Source of the DNA: Streptomyces sp. YIM 130001
Lineage (GTDB): Bacteria > Actinomycetota > Actinomycetes > Streptomycetales > Streptomycetaceae
Direction: 5' to 3'
NCBI RefSeq assembly: GCF_003574445.1
Contig: NZ_KZ984561.1
Location: 185,820 to 249,819 of the forward strand
DNA: 64,000 nucleotides
This document shows, piece after piece, positions 35,045-43,821 of this stretch (position 1 is its first letter; each line of letters starts with the position of its first letter). Made by a program: the position numbers and the translations under genes. The notes below the pieces were generated by a model that searched no databases, was not told the DNA's origin, and saw only the letters and a program-made list of their open reading frames with translations.

Positions 35045-35390
35045 TCGGCGCCGTTCGTCCGCTGTCGTCCCGGTCGCCTCGCAGGGACCGGGACATCCGC
35101 TTGTCCGCGGATTCCTGAACGGTTGCCGCGGCATCGGACGACTGCGGGACGCCCCGTGGGTGGCGGTCGTCCGTTCCTCGGGCCTGCGCGGTTCGGTACG
35201 ACCCGACGCTGCGCGATGCGGTACGACCTTGCGAGGGTCGCTGCGCGCCGCTGCCCGCGCCTGCAGTTCACGCGGGGACGGCCCGCACGGACGACGGGTG
35301 AGTGGGTGGACGCTGTGTGAGGGCCCGGGCGGTGGGTGAGTGCGCGTCAGGGCGAGCCACACGAAGCTGACGGCGCGGAGGGCTCCACCC
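35045..35390. other. Intergenic region between exporter and DUF3099 gene
   Basis: 346 bp between convergent genes. I see no gene and no convincing terminator. Confidence 0.35.
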
Positions 35391-35771
35391 TCAACCGGCC
35401 GCGGAGCGCTCAGGTTCAGGTTCAGGTTCAGGTTCAGGTGGCAGGATCAACGTCGGTTCGAGGACGACGGGAGTGGCGGGGGCCGGAGCGGCCGCGGCGA
35501 GTTCCGGGCGGGCTCCACGGCCTTGACGCCATCCGGCCTGCGCGACCACGACGGCTATGTACGGGATGGCGACGGCGCCGACGAGTGCGGCGACGGCGAG
35601 GACCGGCCAACGGTCCCAGGTGAGGGCCATGACCACGACGCAGACGCTGCGGATGAGCATGGCCACGATGTAGCGGCGCTGACGGGCCCGCACATCCTGC
35701 GTCAGGCTCGTGCGGGCGCCGGTGATGGATTCGGCCGGGGGGCCGTCCCGGCCTCTGGGTGTGCGGCGCAT
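35391..35771 (-). CDS. DUF3099 small membrane protein
   Basis: 126 aa from an ATG behind GGAGG. The DUF3099 core is visible (RQRRYIVAMLIRSVCVVVMALTW), giving two TM helices (the second ~AVAALVGAVAIPYIAVVV). Such proteins are widespread in actinomycetes and of unknown role. The C-terminus ends in a PEPEPEPEPE run encoded by a hexanucleotide tandem repeat that could vary in copy number. It lies downstream of qcrB on the same strand. Probably housekeeping, though its location inside the cluster is notable. Confidence 0.75.
   Translation of the reverse strand: MRRTPRGRDGPPAESITGARTSLTQDVRARQRRYIVAMLIRSVCVVVMALTWDRWPVLAVAALVGAVAIPYIAVVVAQAGWRQGRGARPELAAAAPAPATPVVLEPTLILPPEPEPEPEPERSAAG
35411..35439. 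repeat. Hexanucleotide tandem repeat in the DUF3099 gene
   Basis: CAGGTT repeated four times followed by CAGGT; in the gene it encodes the Pro-Glu run. In-frame slippage would change only the number of Pro-Glu pairs. Confidence 0.8.
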
Positions 35772-35979
35772 CGGGGACCTCCGTCGTCGCTGAGGCGTGT
35801 CGGCCGGACGCACGCCGGGCAGGACGGGCCCTCAGAGCCCGCCTCAGTGCCGCGGCCCGCGGCAGACGCACCGCGGGAAATCGTCGTTGCTCAACTCCTT
35901 CGACAATGCGGCGACGCGGGTGGGACGTCCCCTGCACACCCGCGTCGCCGCACACCGACCTGGCCCGCTTCGACCGGGG

Positions 35980-37698
35980 TCAGCGCACCTGCTGGTCGTG
36001 TTTGACCAAGGTGTCCGGCTCCTCGCCTTCAGCCGGACCATGGCCGTTCACTGCCGGGGGGTGCTCCGCGTGGTCGAAGTGCTCGATCGCCTCGCGCATC
36101 TGCGCCCGGGTCGGCTTGGCGACCTGGTTGCCGTACAGCCAGCGGCTGAGCCGGTAGCGGATGCGTTCGCTGCGGTTACGCGGATTGGGGATGCCGCTCT
36201 CGTCCTCCGTCTCGGGGGCCGGCAGCGGCTTGTAGGCATGCCGGTCCAACAGGGTGAACTCCTGGCTCCGTGTCAGGCGCTCGTGCCCCTCGACGAACTC
36301 GCCGTGCGGCAACCGCTTGATCTTTCCGGTCTCCCGGCCGTGCAGGAGCTTGTCGCGGTCGCGCAATTGCATCGCCAGACAGAGTCTGCGGGTGATGACG
36401 TAGGTGAGCGCCGGGACGAGGAACACCCCGATCCGTACGCACCACGTGATCGCGTTCATCGACAGATGGAACCGTTCGGCCAGGACGTCGTTCGCACCAC
36501 CGAAGAACAGCACGAGGTACAGGGACACGAAGGAGATGCCGAAGGCGGTCCGTGTGGGATGGTCGCGCGGCCGGTCCAGGAGGTGGTGTTCGCGCTTGTC
36601 CCCGGTGACCCAGGCCTCGAGGAAGGGCCAGCCGGCGATCACGATCATCATCACCGTCGGCAGGATCACCCCGGGTACCAGAACACCCATGTTGATCGTG
36701 TAGCCGCCTGGGATCGTGAACTGCCAGGAGGGGAAGGCGCGCAGAGCCCCCTCGAGGAAGCCCATGTACCAGTCGGGCTGGGATCCCTGGGAGATCTGAT
36801 CGGGGCGGTAGGGGCCGTACACCCACACCGCGTTGATCTGGGCGACGGCCGCGAGGATCGCGATGACACCGGTCACCAGGAAGAAGAACCCGCCGGCCTT
36901 GGCCGTGTAGTGCGGCATCAGCGGCTGGCCGACGACGTTCTTCTCGGTACGGCCGGGGCCCCTGAACTGCGTGTGCTTGTGGTAGAAGACCAGGATCAGG
37001 TGGACGGTGAGCAGCGCGACGATCAGGCCGGGCAGCAGCAGGATGTGGAAGCTGTAGAGCCGTGGGATGACGTCGGTGCCGGGGAACTCGCCGCCGAAGA
37101 AGAACATCTGCGCGTACGTGCCGACCAGCGGAATGGCCAGGGTGATGCCCTCGGCGATGCGCAGGCCGGTTCCGGAGAGCAGGTCGTCGGGCAGCGAGTA
37201 GCCGAAGAATCCTTCCAGGGTCACCAGGACCAGGAGGATGAAGCCGATCAGCCAGTTGGCCTCGCGGGGCCGGCGGAACGATCCGGTCAGGAAGTGCCGC
37301 AACAGGTGCAGGCAGAGCGCACCGATCATGAGCAGCGCCGACCAGTGGTGCAGCTGCCGGATGAGCAGCCCGCCGCGCACCTCGAAGCTGATCTCGAGGG
37401 TGGAGGCGTAGGCCTGCGACATGGTCTGGCCCTGCAACGGGGCGTGCGGGCCGTGGTAGACGGTCTCCGCCATGCTCGGGTCGAAGAAGAACGTGAGGTA
37501 GACGCCGGTCAGGAGCAGCAGGATGAAGCTGTAGAGCGCCACCTCGCCGAACATGAACGACCAGTGGTCGGGAAAGACCTTCCGGATCAGGAACTTGAAG
37601 TTGTAGAGCCCCAGGCGTGAGTCCCCCCAGTCCGCCAGGCGTTCACCCTTCCCGGCCGGCGTGCGCGTGCTCTCGGGTGCCGTGTCGGTCGTGCTCAT
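35980..37698 (-). CDS. qcrB: Cytochrome bc1 complex cytochrome b subunit (orphan qcrB paralogue)
   Basis: 572 aa. Haem-b and quinone-site features of cytochrome b: paired haem histidines in HHWSALLMIGALCLHLLRHF and in FHILLLPGLIVALLTVHL, the PDWY-type Qo motif as QPDWYMGFLEGALRAFP, and the long actinobacterial C-terminal extension. The normal partners qcrC and qcrA are absent, so this is not the main respiratory operon but a stand-alone copy. Naphthoquinones are classical ligands of the Qo site, so a second, less sensitive copy could protect the producer. The upstream region carries three 11-bp-spaced SARP-type heptamers. Second qcrB copies are also known outside clusters, so the resistance role is a hypothesis. 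GGGGAGGA precedes the ATG. Confidence 0.9.
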   Translation of the reverse strand: MSTTDTAPESTRTPAGKGERLADWGDSRLGLYNFKFLIRKVFPDHWSFMFGEVALYSFILLLLTGVYLTFFFDPSMAETVYHGPHAPLQGQTMSQAYASTLEISFEVRGGLLIRQLHHWSALLMIGALCLHLLRHFLTGSFRRPREANWLIGFILLVLVTLEGFFGYSLPDDLLSGTGLRIAEGITLAIPLVGTYAQMFFFGGEFPGTDVIPRLYSFHILLLPGLIVALLTVHLILVFYHKHTQFRGPGRTEKNVVGQPLMPHYTAKAGGFFFLVTGVIAILAAVAQINAVWVYGPYRPDQISQGSQPDWYMGFLEGALRAFPSWQFTIPGGYTINMGVLVPGVILPTVMMIVIAGWPFLEAWVTGDKREHHLLDRPRDHPTRTAFGISFVSLYLVLFFGGANDVLAERFHLSMNAITWCVRIGVFLVPALTYVITRRLCLAMQLRDRDKLLHGRETGKIKRLPHGEFVEGHERLTRSQEFTLLDRHAYKPLPAPETEDESGIPNPRNRSERIRYRLSRWLYGNQVAKPTRAQMREAIEHFDHAEHPPAVNGHGPAEGEEPDTLVKHDQQVR

Positions 37699-38103
37699 GC
37701 TCCCGCGTCCTCCCCTCGCCGCTCGGCTGTGATGGGCAGCCCCGCTCCCGGTCGTGAACCGGCGGGAGCGGATTCGGCCTGCTGCGGCGCAAGTCGGCCT
37801 GTACCCATGGGCGTTGGGAACGGTAGCGAGTTTGATCTAGGGGTTACAACCACGCTCGAGTGAGACATCTGCCCAGGTCCGAGCGTTTCTCGAGCGTTTC
37901 TCGAGTGTTGCGGTGTACGGACGGGACGCACGGCATCCGCGAGGGCCGGCAGGTCCGCGCGAGGACCTTCTGGGCACATCTGACGCCACCTCAACTCTGA
38001 ATCGTCACGGCCTGGTTGATGCCCCCGCGGGCAGCATCGTGCGTAGCGTTCGGCCTCGGGTCGTCCTGTGTCACGTGTGGCAGAGGGCGTAGCGATGACT
38101 ACG
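37699..38103. other. Regulatory region upstream of qcrB
   Basis: 405 bp. It contains the SARP-type repeat at 37879-37907 and a single additional TCGAGTG at 37856. Between 38095 and about 38200 the plus strand has an ATG with AGAGGG upstream and a start MTTSPSSSVAGGQGGRP that looks like a gene beginning, but the frame then runs antisense to the flavin monooxygenase; possibly a relic. Confidence 0.4.
37879..37907. promoter_or_regulatory. Putative SARP binding site upstream of qcrB
   Basis: CCGAGCG (37879), TCGAGCG (37890) and TCGAGTG (37901), each separated by 4 bp (TTTC twice), the clearest SARP-type repeat in the window. It ends 181 bp before the qcrB ATG; the heptamers read on the plus strand, opposite to qcrB. 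Confidence 0.6.
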
Positions 38104-39654
38104 TCACCTTCCTCTTCCGTCGCCGGTGGGCAGGGCGGACGGCCAGTTCGCCGAGGTGCCTCTGGACTGCGACAGGCGCGAGCCGGCCGCGACCCCGATC
38201 TGATACGTGGCCGGGGTGCGCGGGCGTCGCCGGCGGGCACCCGCCCCGTGCGTCCTGCTCGGCGGATACTGCGACGCGGGGTCCTGCACCGGCGCCGCGG
38301 CGCCGCGCACGGCGGCGCCGAGCAGCAGGGGCCAGCTGGCGGCCCCCGGGAAGACGCCCGTCTGCACCATCGCGAGGAGCCGCGCCGCGGCTCGTGGGTC
38401 GGTGGGTGCCGCCGCGCACTGCAGGGCCGTGTACTTCTGGCCGAGCCGCGCGGCGAGGTCGGCGTCCGCGCCGCGCTCCGTGCCGAGGCGGCGGGTGCTC
38501 AGGCGCCAGGCGGGGGCCAGGGCGTGTGCGAGGGCGCGGCGCAGCCGGTAGGTGATGCCGACGGCCGTGCCGTGGCTCGCCAGCATGTGCTGAAGCGTCA
38601 GGGCGCATTCCACGGCGATCGCCATGCCCTGCCCGTGGGCCGGATCGACTGCGGCGAGGGCGTCCCCGACGACGAGGAACTGGTCGGGCCAGCGGCGCAG
38701 CTTCTCGTAGTGCCGCCAGCGGGTGCCGAGGGCGGCTTCGCCGTAGACGGGGCCGAGCGGTGTGGCGGACTCCAGCACCTCGCGCAACAGCGGATGGCGC
38801 AAGGCGCCGGCGGCCCCGATGAACTCGTTCAGGTCGGCGGGCGGCGCCGCTCCGTCGCCGAGAGCGAGCGAGACCGACCAACGGCCGCCCTCGATGGTGT
38901 GGAGCATCCCTTGGTGCGGCTCTCCGGGCGCAGCCATGAGCAGCAGGCCCTTCCAGTCGGCGACATGGCCGACGGGTGGGGCGAACATGGCCGTGGCGTA
39001 GGAGGTCCTGGCTTCGCCGGCCGTCTCTTCCGGGGCCGGGTAGCCCATGTCCGCAAGCCACTGCGGGGCGCGTGAGGTGCTACCGGTGGCGTCGATGACG
39101 AAGTCGGCGGTGAGCAGGCGGGGTTCGGACCATCCGCCGTCCTTCTTGCGGTCCCGGGCGCGCACCAGGACGCCGGTGACGGTGTCCTGGCGGCCGGGCC
39201 GGAGTCCGACGGCCTCGTGCTGCTGGAGAAACGTCACCTTCGGGTCCCCGCGTACGCGGTCGCGGATGACGGAGTCGACCAGGTCCCGGCTCGCGCTCAC
39301 CATCGTGGCGTCCGACGTGGTGCGGGGCAGCCACCCTCCCGGGCCGAGCAGCAGCAGGCCGTCGGACATGGGTATGTGCTCCGCGCCGGCTCGGGTCAGA
39401 TCACGGACGATGCCGGGGAAGAGCCGCTCCAGGCCTCGGTGGACCTCGGGCATGAGGGCGTGGGGATGGCGGGCCTGGGCGACGCCGCGGCGACGGCCGG
39501 GGCCGCGCGGCACCCAGTCGCGTTCGATGACAGTCACCCGGTCCATGAGGACGGTGAGGGCACGCGCCGCGGTGAGACCCGCGAGACTGGAGCCGATGAC
39601 CACGGCATGGCCGTGGCCGCCACTCGTACCTTCGGGATTCAGGTGCGTACTCAA
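38104..39654 (-). CDS. FAD-dependent monooxygenase-like oxidoreductase
   Basis: 516 aa from a TTG with GGGAGGGGG 8 nt upstream (MSTHLNPEG). FAD motif VVIGSSLAGLTAARAL (GxxxxG variant with two Ser) and the second flavin motif FLVVGDALAAVDPAHGQGM, as in group A aromatic hydroxylases and related dehydrogenases. The last ~40 residues after RRRPRTPATYQIGV are low-complexity and may be a recent read-through into non-coding DNA. Role inferred: hydroxylation or epoxidation of the prenylated quinone. A tandem 14-bp repeat array lies 160-257 bp upstream of the start. Confidence 0.82.
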   Translation of the reverse strand: MSTHLNPEGTSGGHGHAVVIGSSLAGLTAARALTVLMDRVTVIERDWVPRGPGRRRGVAQARHPHALMPEVHRGLERLFPGIVRDLTRAGAEHIPMSDGLLLLGPGGWLPRTTSDATMVSASRDLVDSVIRDRVRGDPKVTFLQQHEAVGLRPGRQDTVTGVLVRARDRKKDGGWSEPRLLTADFVIDATGSTSRAPQWLADMGYPAPEETAGEARTSYATAMFAPPVGHVADWKGLLLMAAPGEPHQGMLHTIEGGRWSVSLALGDGAAPPADLNEFIGAAGALRHPLLREVLESATPLGPVYGEAALGTRWRHYEKLRRWPDQFLVVGDALAAVDPAHGQGMAIAVECALTLQHMLASHGTAVGITYRLRRALAHALAPAWRLSTRRLGTERGADADLAARLGQKYTALQCAAAPTDPRAAARLLAMVQTGVFPGAASWPLLLGAAVRGAAAPVQDPASQYPPSRTHGAGARRRRPRTPATYQIGVAAGSRLSQSRGTSANWPSALPTGDGRGR

Positions 39655-39813
39655 CTCGGCAGCCCCCTCCCTGTCGTTGGTGTTTGCATCATGGGCCGCC
39701 CCGGCAGACTCGAGGGCTGTCAAGAGGGCGCACTGGAGCAGGTCTCCAGCGGGTCGCGAGGGGGGCTCGAGCGGCGGGCTCCCGGGCGGGCTGCCACGGC
39801 TCACACGGGCGAC

Positions 39814-39911
39814 GGACACGTGGGACGAGTACGTGGGACCCGGTACGCGAGAGCCGCACATGAGAACCGATGCACGAGAACCGGCACATGAGAGCCGGCA
39901 CATGAGAGCCG
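39814..39911. repeat. Tandem array of seven 14-bp units
   Basis: Seven contiguous units: GGACACGTGGGACG, AGTACGTGGGACCC, GGTACGCGAGAGCC, GCACATGAGAACCG, ATGCACGAGAACCG, GCACATGAGAGCCG and again GCACATGAGAGCCG. The right-hand units are nearly identical, the left-hand ones decayed. It lies upstream of the flavin monooxygenase gene. Unit length equals that of the array at 17272-17327. Confidence 0.8.
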
Positions 39912-39927
39912 ACGCGTGGAAAAGGGC

Positions 39928-39969
39928 GCGCGCTCAGCCCGCGTCAGGGTGTTCGCGGGCTGAGCGCGC
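39928..39969 (-). terminator. Terminator of the lyase/N-oxygenase operon
   Basis: 16-bp perfect arms GCGCGCTCAGCCCGCG / CGCGGGCTGAGCGCGC with a 10-nt loop, ~85 bp past the lyase stop codon. Confidence 0.8.
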
Positions 39970-40052
39970 CTCCGGGCGGTCGCGGGTCTGCGAACGCGTC
40001 ACGGCGCTCGCGGGTGGCGAGCACGATGGCAGAGCGGGCGGGCGTGCCGAGG

Positions 40053-41525
40053 TCAGGTGTCAACGGCGCCCGGTCGTACGGGACTCGAGCTGTCCCCTGC
40101 CCCCTGGGCCGGCGGTCGCAGCGCGCGGTCCACCAGCGCACCGGCGGCCCCGGTGTAACCGGCCGGGTCGAGCAGGGCGTTCACCTCGTCCACGTCCAAC
40201 AGCCCCTTGATTTCCGGCACTTCGGCCAGTACGTCGCCCAGTGGCCTGCCGGCCGCGGTCGCCAGGTGGGAAGCCTCGGTGAGCAGTTCCCTGGCCCGGG
40301 CCTTGCCCAGCCGCGGCGCCAGTACCGCGCAGACGCGTTCGGAGACCAACTGCCCGCCGGTGGCGGACAGGTTGGCCCACATGCGCTCGGTGTGGACGGT
40401 CAGCCCCTGCACCAGTTCGACCGCGGTGTGCGCGGCGCCGCCGGTCAGGCGGAGGCACTCCCGCAGTGGCTGCCACTCCGCGTGCCAGACGCCGGCGGAC
40501 CGCTCGTCCTCGGTCGGAAGACTCTGCAGCAGGACCGTCGTCAGGGCCGGCACCTGCAGCGAGGCGGACCGGATCAGCGTCGCCAGGACCGGGTTGCGCT
40601 TGTGCGGCATGGCGGACGAGGTGCCGCGCCCCAACCCCCCTGCCGGTTCGGACACTTCGCCGATCTCGGTGCGGCTGAGCACCAGCACGTCGACGGCGAT
40701 CTTGCCGAGGGCTCCGGCCGCGTGGGCGAGCGCCGACCCCAGGTCGGCGATCGGGGTGCGCAGGGCGTGCCAGGGCAGCACGGGGGCGGTCAGTCCCGTC
40801 TCGGCGGCGTAGGCGTCGCCGAGACGGTCCAGTACGACGGCGGGATCGCCGCCGTCGCCCGCGTACTGCAGATAGCCGGCCAGGGTGCCGGCCGCCCCGC
40901 CGAGGGACGCCGGGAGTCCTGCGTCGAGCACACGGTCGAGGCGCTCGAGTGCGTCCACGACGAGCCGGTGCCAGCCCGCCGCTTTCAGCCCGAAGGTGGT
41001 CGGCACGGCGTGCAGCGCCAGGGTGCGTCCGGCCATGACGGTTTCCCGGTGGGCGGCCGCGAGGCCGGCCAGGGCGTCCGCCGCCGTGCGCAGATCAGCG
41101 GTGATCAACCGCAGTGCGCGGGCCGCCACCAGCATGGCGCCGGTGTCGAAGACGTCCTGGCTGGTGGAGCCGCGGTGCACGTACTCCGCCGCCTCCGGCG
41201 AACGCTCGGCGACCACGGCCGTCAGCGCCTTGACCAGACAGACCACGGGATTCGCGGTCTCGCGGGCGGCCAGGGCCAGTTCTCGCACGTCCAACAGGTC
41301 GGCGCGGGCGGCCGCCGTGATGGTCTCGGCGGCGTGCGCCGGCACGGTGCCGTACCGGGCCTGGGCACGGGCGAGGCCGGCTTCGGCGTCGAGCATCGCC
41401 TGGAGCCAGGCCCGGTCGCTCACGGCTGCTTCAACGGGGGTGCCGGCGCGCACCGGCGACAGCAGCCCCTCGTCCAGATGGCATGCGGCCGCCCGCGTCG
41501 CCGGAGCATCGTGCACGGCACTCAT
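40053..41525 (-). CDS. Fumarase/aspartase-superfamily lyase, CreD-like (nitrosuccinate lyase candidate)
   Basis: 490 aa. The superfamily signature is GTSSAMPHKRNPV (catalytic flexible loop), with RGSTSQDVFDTGAM and GRTLALHAVPTTFG as the other conserved regions; overall it resembles 3-carboxy-cis,cis-muconate cycloisomerase. The nitrosuccinate lyases CreD and FzmL, which release nitrous acid from nitrosuccinate to leave fumarate, belong to this subgroup. The gene overlaps by 4 bp (ATGA) the large FAD enzyme that resembles CreE, the aspartate N-oxygenase. A protocatechuate-type cycloisomerase is the alternative, but no other protocatechuate genes are present and the coupling to a CreE-like gene argues for nitrite formation. 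Confidence 0.85.
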   Translation of the reverse strand: MSAVHDAPATRAAACHLDEGLLSPVRAGTPVEAAVSDRAWLQAMLDAEAGLARAQARYGTVPAHAAETITAAARADLLDVRELALAARETANPVVCLVKALTAVVAERSPEAAEYVHRGSTSQDVFDTGAMLVAARALRLITADLRTAADALAGLAAAHRETVMAGRTLALHAVPTTFGLKAAGWHRLVVDALERLDRVLDAGLPASLGGAAGTLAGYLQYAGDGGDPAVVLDRLGDAYAAETGLTAPVLPWHALRTPIADLGSALAHAAGALGKIAVDVLVLSRTEIGEVSEPAGGLGRGTSSAMPHKRNPVLATLIRSASLQVPALTTVLLQSLPTEDERSAGVWHAEWQPLRECLRLTGGAAHTAVELVQGLTVHTERMWANLSATGGQLVSERVCAVLAPRLGKARARELLTEASHLATAAGRPLGDVLAEVPEIKGLLDVDEVNALLDPAGYTGAAGALVDRALRPPAQGAGDSSSPVRPGAVDT

Positions 41526-43666
41526 ACGCCCGCCTTCGCACTCGGCGCCGACGCCCGGTCCGCGCCTGCAAGCTCACCTGCTGGTTCGACGAACTCGCTT
41601 CTGTGCCAAGGGAGTTCGGGGAGGGCGAGCAGCGCGGCGGCGATCGCGTCGGAATCCTCGAGGGTGACCGAGCCGACGCCGGGCCGGATCCCCGCCGCGG
41701 TGACCCAGTGCACGGACTCGGTGGGCACCCCGTAGGCGAAACGCCGCGGGTGGGGCGCATCCGTCGCGTCGAGCAGGTGGTAGGGCCGCTCGGACACGGC
41801 CAGTCCACCCGTCTCGTAGTCGTCGGATCCGCTCGGGTCGACGCCCGGCACACGGTGCGTGGTGCACTGGCCGGTGCGCAACAGGTGCTGCATCAGCGGA
41901 TCCCCGGTGCGCCGCAGGTCGATGTCGGGCAGCCGCGCCTCGATGAGCACCGTGGCCCGTACGCGGACGTCCAGCAGCTCGCTCGAGGTGCCGACGAAGC
42001 ACGCGCCCAGCGGATCGTCCTCGACGGCATCCACTTGCAGGCCGGGCCCGGTGACTTCGAGGATGCCGGCGTCGATCAGCGCGGTCATCTCCTCGATGCG
42101 CGAGACGGGCGGGCCGATGGACAGGAAGGCGTTCAGAGGGGTGTACCAGCCGTCGAGGTCACGGCGGTGGGAGGCCGCGGTCAGTCCGGCGTGGTCGATG
42201 GCGAGCCGCAGCTCGTTGCGCAGGTCGCGCAGGAGGTCGAGCGCCGCCTTGAGCGGGCCGGTGACGTTGCCCTGCCGGGCCAGCCGGACGTCGTCGTCCA
42301 GATAGGCTCGCAGCCAGGCGCGGAAGTCGGACCGGTCGCGGAAGGAGAGGTGGCCGAAGGGCCGCGCCACCCGCTCCCAGTCCCACCGCTCCGCGGCGGC
42401 GAAGCCCTCGGCGTCGAGCAGTGCCTCCTCCTCCGCGTCCGGTTCGGCGTCCAGGAAGCTCTCGACGAACTCCTCGACCCGGTCGGTGTGCGCGCCGCGC
42501 TGGGTGAGCACTCCCGCGTAGTAGACGCTGCGGACCTCCTTGGATATCAGCGGCCACAGGTCCTCGGCGAAGTCGATGGCGCCGCGGTCCGTCGAGCGGG
42601 CCCGCAGGCTCGCGATGTAGCCGGCGGTGAGCAGGCGGGGGAAGTAGCGTCCGTGGGCGCCCTTCTCGTTCTCACCGCGTGCCTGATAGGGCACACCGCG
42701 GCGCGATCCGGCGTACAGGCGCGGTTCGCGGCCCGACGGCCGGTAGACGACGCGGCCGCCGCTGCGGGTGAAGACACCTCCGCGCCCGTGGGTGAACAGG
42801 GCGAGATAGTCGAAGAAGTTGAGTCCGAGCCCGCGCAGCAGGACGTGTTCGCCCGGTGCCACACCGGTCAGGTCGACGTCGGCCGGGTTGGATGGTGCCA
42901 GATAGGTCAGTTGGTGGCGTACGGCGAACTGGGCCATCGTCTCCTCGGCCGCAGTGGGCCGGGCGGGCACATGTCCCTGCGCGAGGACCACGGCGGACAG
43001 GCCGGTGAGCCGGGTGCCGTCGTCGAGGACGACCGTCTGGGCGCCCTCGCGCCCGGTGTCCTTCTCGTCCTCGAGCGCCACGGCGCGGTGCGGGTGGGTG
43101 CGCACGGTCACGTGCACCGCGGCCCCCTCCACGACCTGGTCGAAGGCCCAGTTGAGGTAACTGCCGTACAGGGCGCGCGTGGGATACGTGTCCGGGCCCA
43201 GCCGGCGTGCGTCGGCGAGGACTTCCTCGCCGTACCCGCCGTCGGGTACGGAGCCGAGCGTGCCCGACACCAGGGACCTGGCCCATTCGTACAGGCTCGG
43301 GCCCTCGTCGAGCGGACCGTCGATCCGCACACTCGCATCGGTGTAGACCGTGACCTGCGAGGCCACGGTGTTCATGAGTAGATGCCGGGACTGCGCGGGG
43401 CGCCAGACCCGGCCGGCTCCCGGCGGGTCCGGGTCCACCACGTGCACGGTGATCCGGTCCCAGCTGGGCGACTTGTTCTCCCGCGCGCAGAGCCGTTCGA
43501 GGACCGACAGCCCTCGCGGTCCCGCGCCGACCAGACAGATCTCGACGTGCGCCGCTGCTTCACCTCCCCCGTTCCAGCCAAGGTTTCGGGGATGGGCCGC
43601 CGTCGCGGGCGGACCTGCGGTGAGACCGACGCTTCCTGCGTATTCGCTGCCATGCATACCGTCCAC
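41522..43666 (-). CDS. FAD/NAD(P)-binding N-oxygenase, CreE-like (aspartate to nitrosuccinate candidate)
   Basis: 714 aa from a GTG directly after AAGGAGG; an ATG at 43657 is an alternative. N-terminal dinucleotide fold ICLVGAGPRGLSVLERL, then DPPGAGRVWR and LMNTVASQVT, which characterise the FAD_NAD_binding_9 group that includes CreE and FzmM. A second nucleotide site appears at VVLAQGHVP and a long C-terminal part follows (EARLPDIDLRRTGDPL). CreE-type enzymes oxidise L-aspartate with NADPH and O2 to nitrosuccinate. The stop overlaps the start of the lyase gene, as expected for a two-step nitrous acid unit. Sequence alone cannot exclude other N- or C-oxygenation substrates. Confidence 0.84.
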   Translation of the reverse strand: MDGMHGSEYAGSVGLTAGPPATAAHPRNLGWNGGGEAAAHVEICLVGAGPRGLSVLERLCARENKSPSWDRITVHVVDPDPPGAGRVWRPAQSRHLLMNTVASQVTVYTDASVRIDGPLDEGPSLYEWARSLVSGTLGSVPDGGYGEEVLADARRLGPDTYPTRALYGSYLNWAFDQVVEGAAVHVTVRTHPHRAVALEDEKDTGREGAQTVVLDDGTRLTGLSAVVLAQGHVPARPTAAEETMAQFAVRHQLTYLAPSNPADVDLTGVAPGEHVLLRGLGLNFFDYLALFTHGRGGVFTRSGGRVVYRPSGREPRLYAGSRRGVPYQARGENEKGAHGRYFPRLLTAGYIASLRARSTDRGAIDFAEDLWPLISKEVRSVYYAGVLTQRGAHTDRVEEFVESFLDAEPDAEEEALLDAEGFAAAERWDWERVARPFGHLSFRDRSDFRAWLRAYLDDDVRLARQGNVTGPLKAALDLLRDLRNELRLAIDHAGLTAASHRRDLDGWYTPLNAFLSIGPPVSRIEEMTALIDAGILEVTGPGLQVDAVEDDPLGACFVGTSSELLDVRVRATVLIEARLPDIDLRRTGDPLMQHLLRTGQCTTHRVPGVDPSGSDDYETGGLAVSERPYHLLDATDAPHPRRFAYGVPTESVHWVTAAGIRPGVGSVTLEDSDAIAAALLALPELPWHRSEFVEPAGELAGADRASAPSAKAGV

Positions 43667-43752
43667 AGCGCCTCCTTCCTCCGCCACAGTCGGGGTAGCT
43701 GCTCAATCGGAGCTAGGTGGCCGGTGGAAACCCACTCGAGAAATGAACGCAG

Positions 43753-43781
43753 GCGAGTATCAGCGGACCGCGAGTCGAGTG
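43753..43781. promoter_or_regulatory. Putative SARP binding site between creED-like and ovmZW-like operons
   Basis: GCGAGTA (43753), CGGACCG (43764) and TCGAGTG (43775) at 11-bp steps, followed after 4 bp by TATATC (43786), a possible -10. It is 218 bp before the ovmZ-like ATG and 87 bp before the creE-like start, so it could serve either direction. Weaker than the sites at 6095, 11299 and 37879. Confidence 0.42.
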
Positions 43782-43821
43782 TGGCTATATCGAACAGGCC
43801 GCGAACGATTCTGCAGCGGCG

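Larger units (their letters stand above)
39655..40052. other. Intergenic region with repeats, upstream of the flavin monooxygenase
   Basis: 398 bp without a supported gene. Holds the 14-bp tandem array (39814-39911) and the terminator of the lyase gene (39928-39969). Confidence 0.45.
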
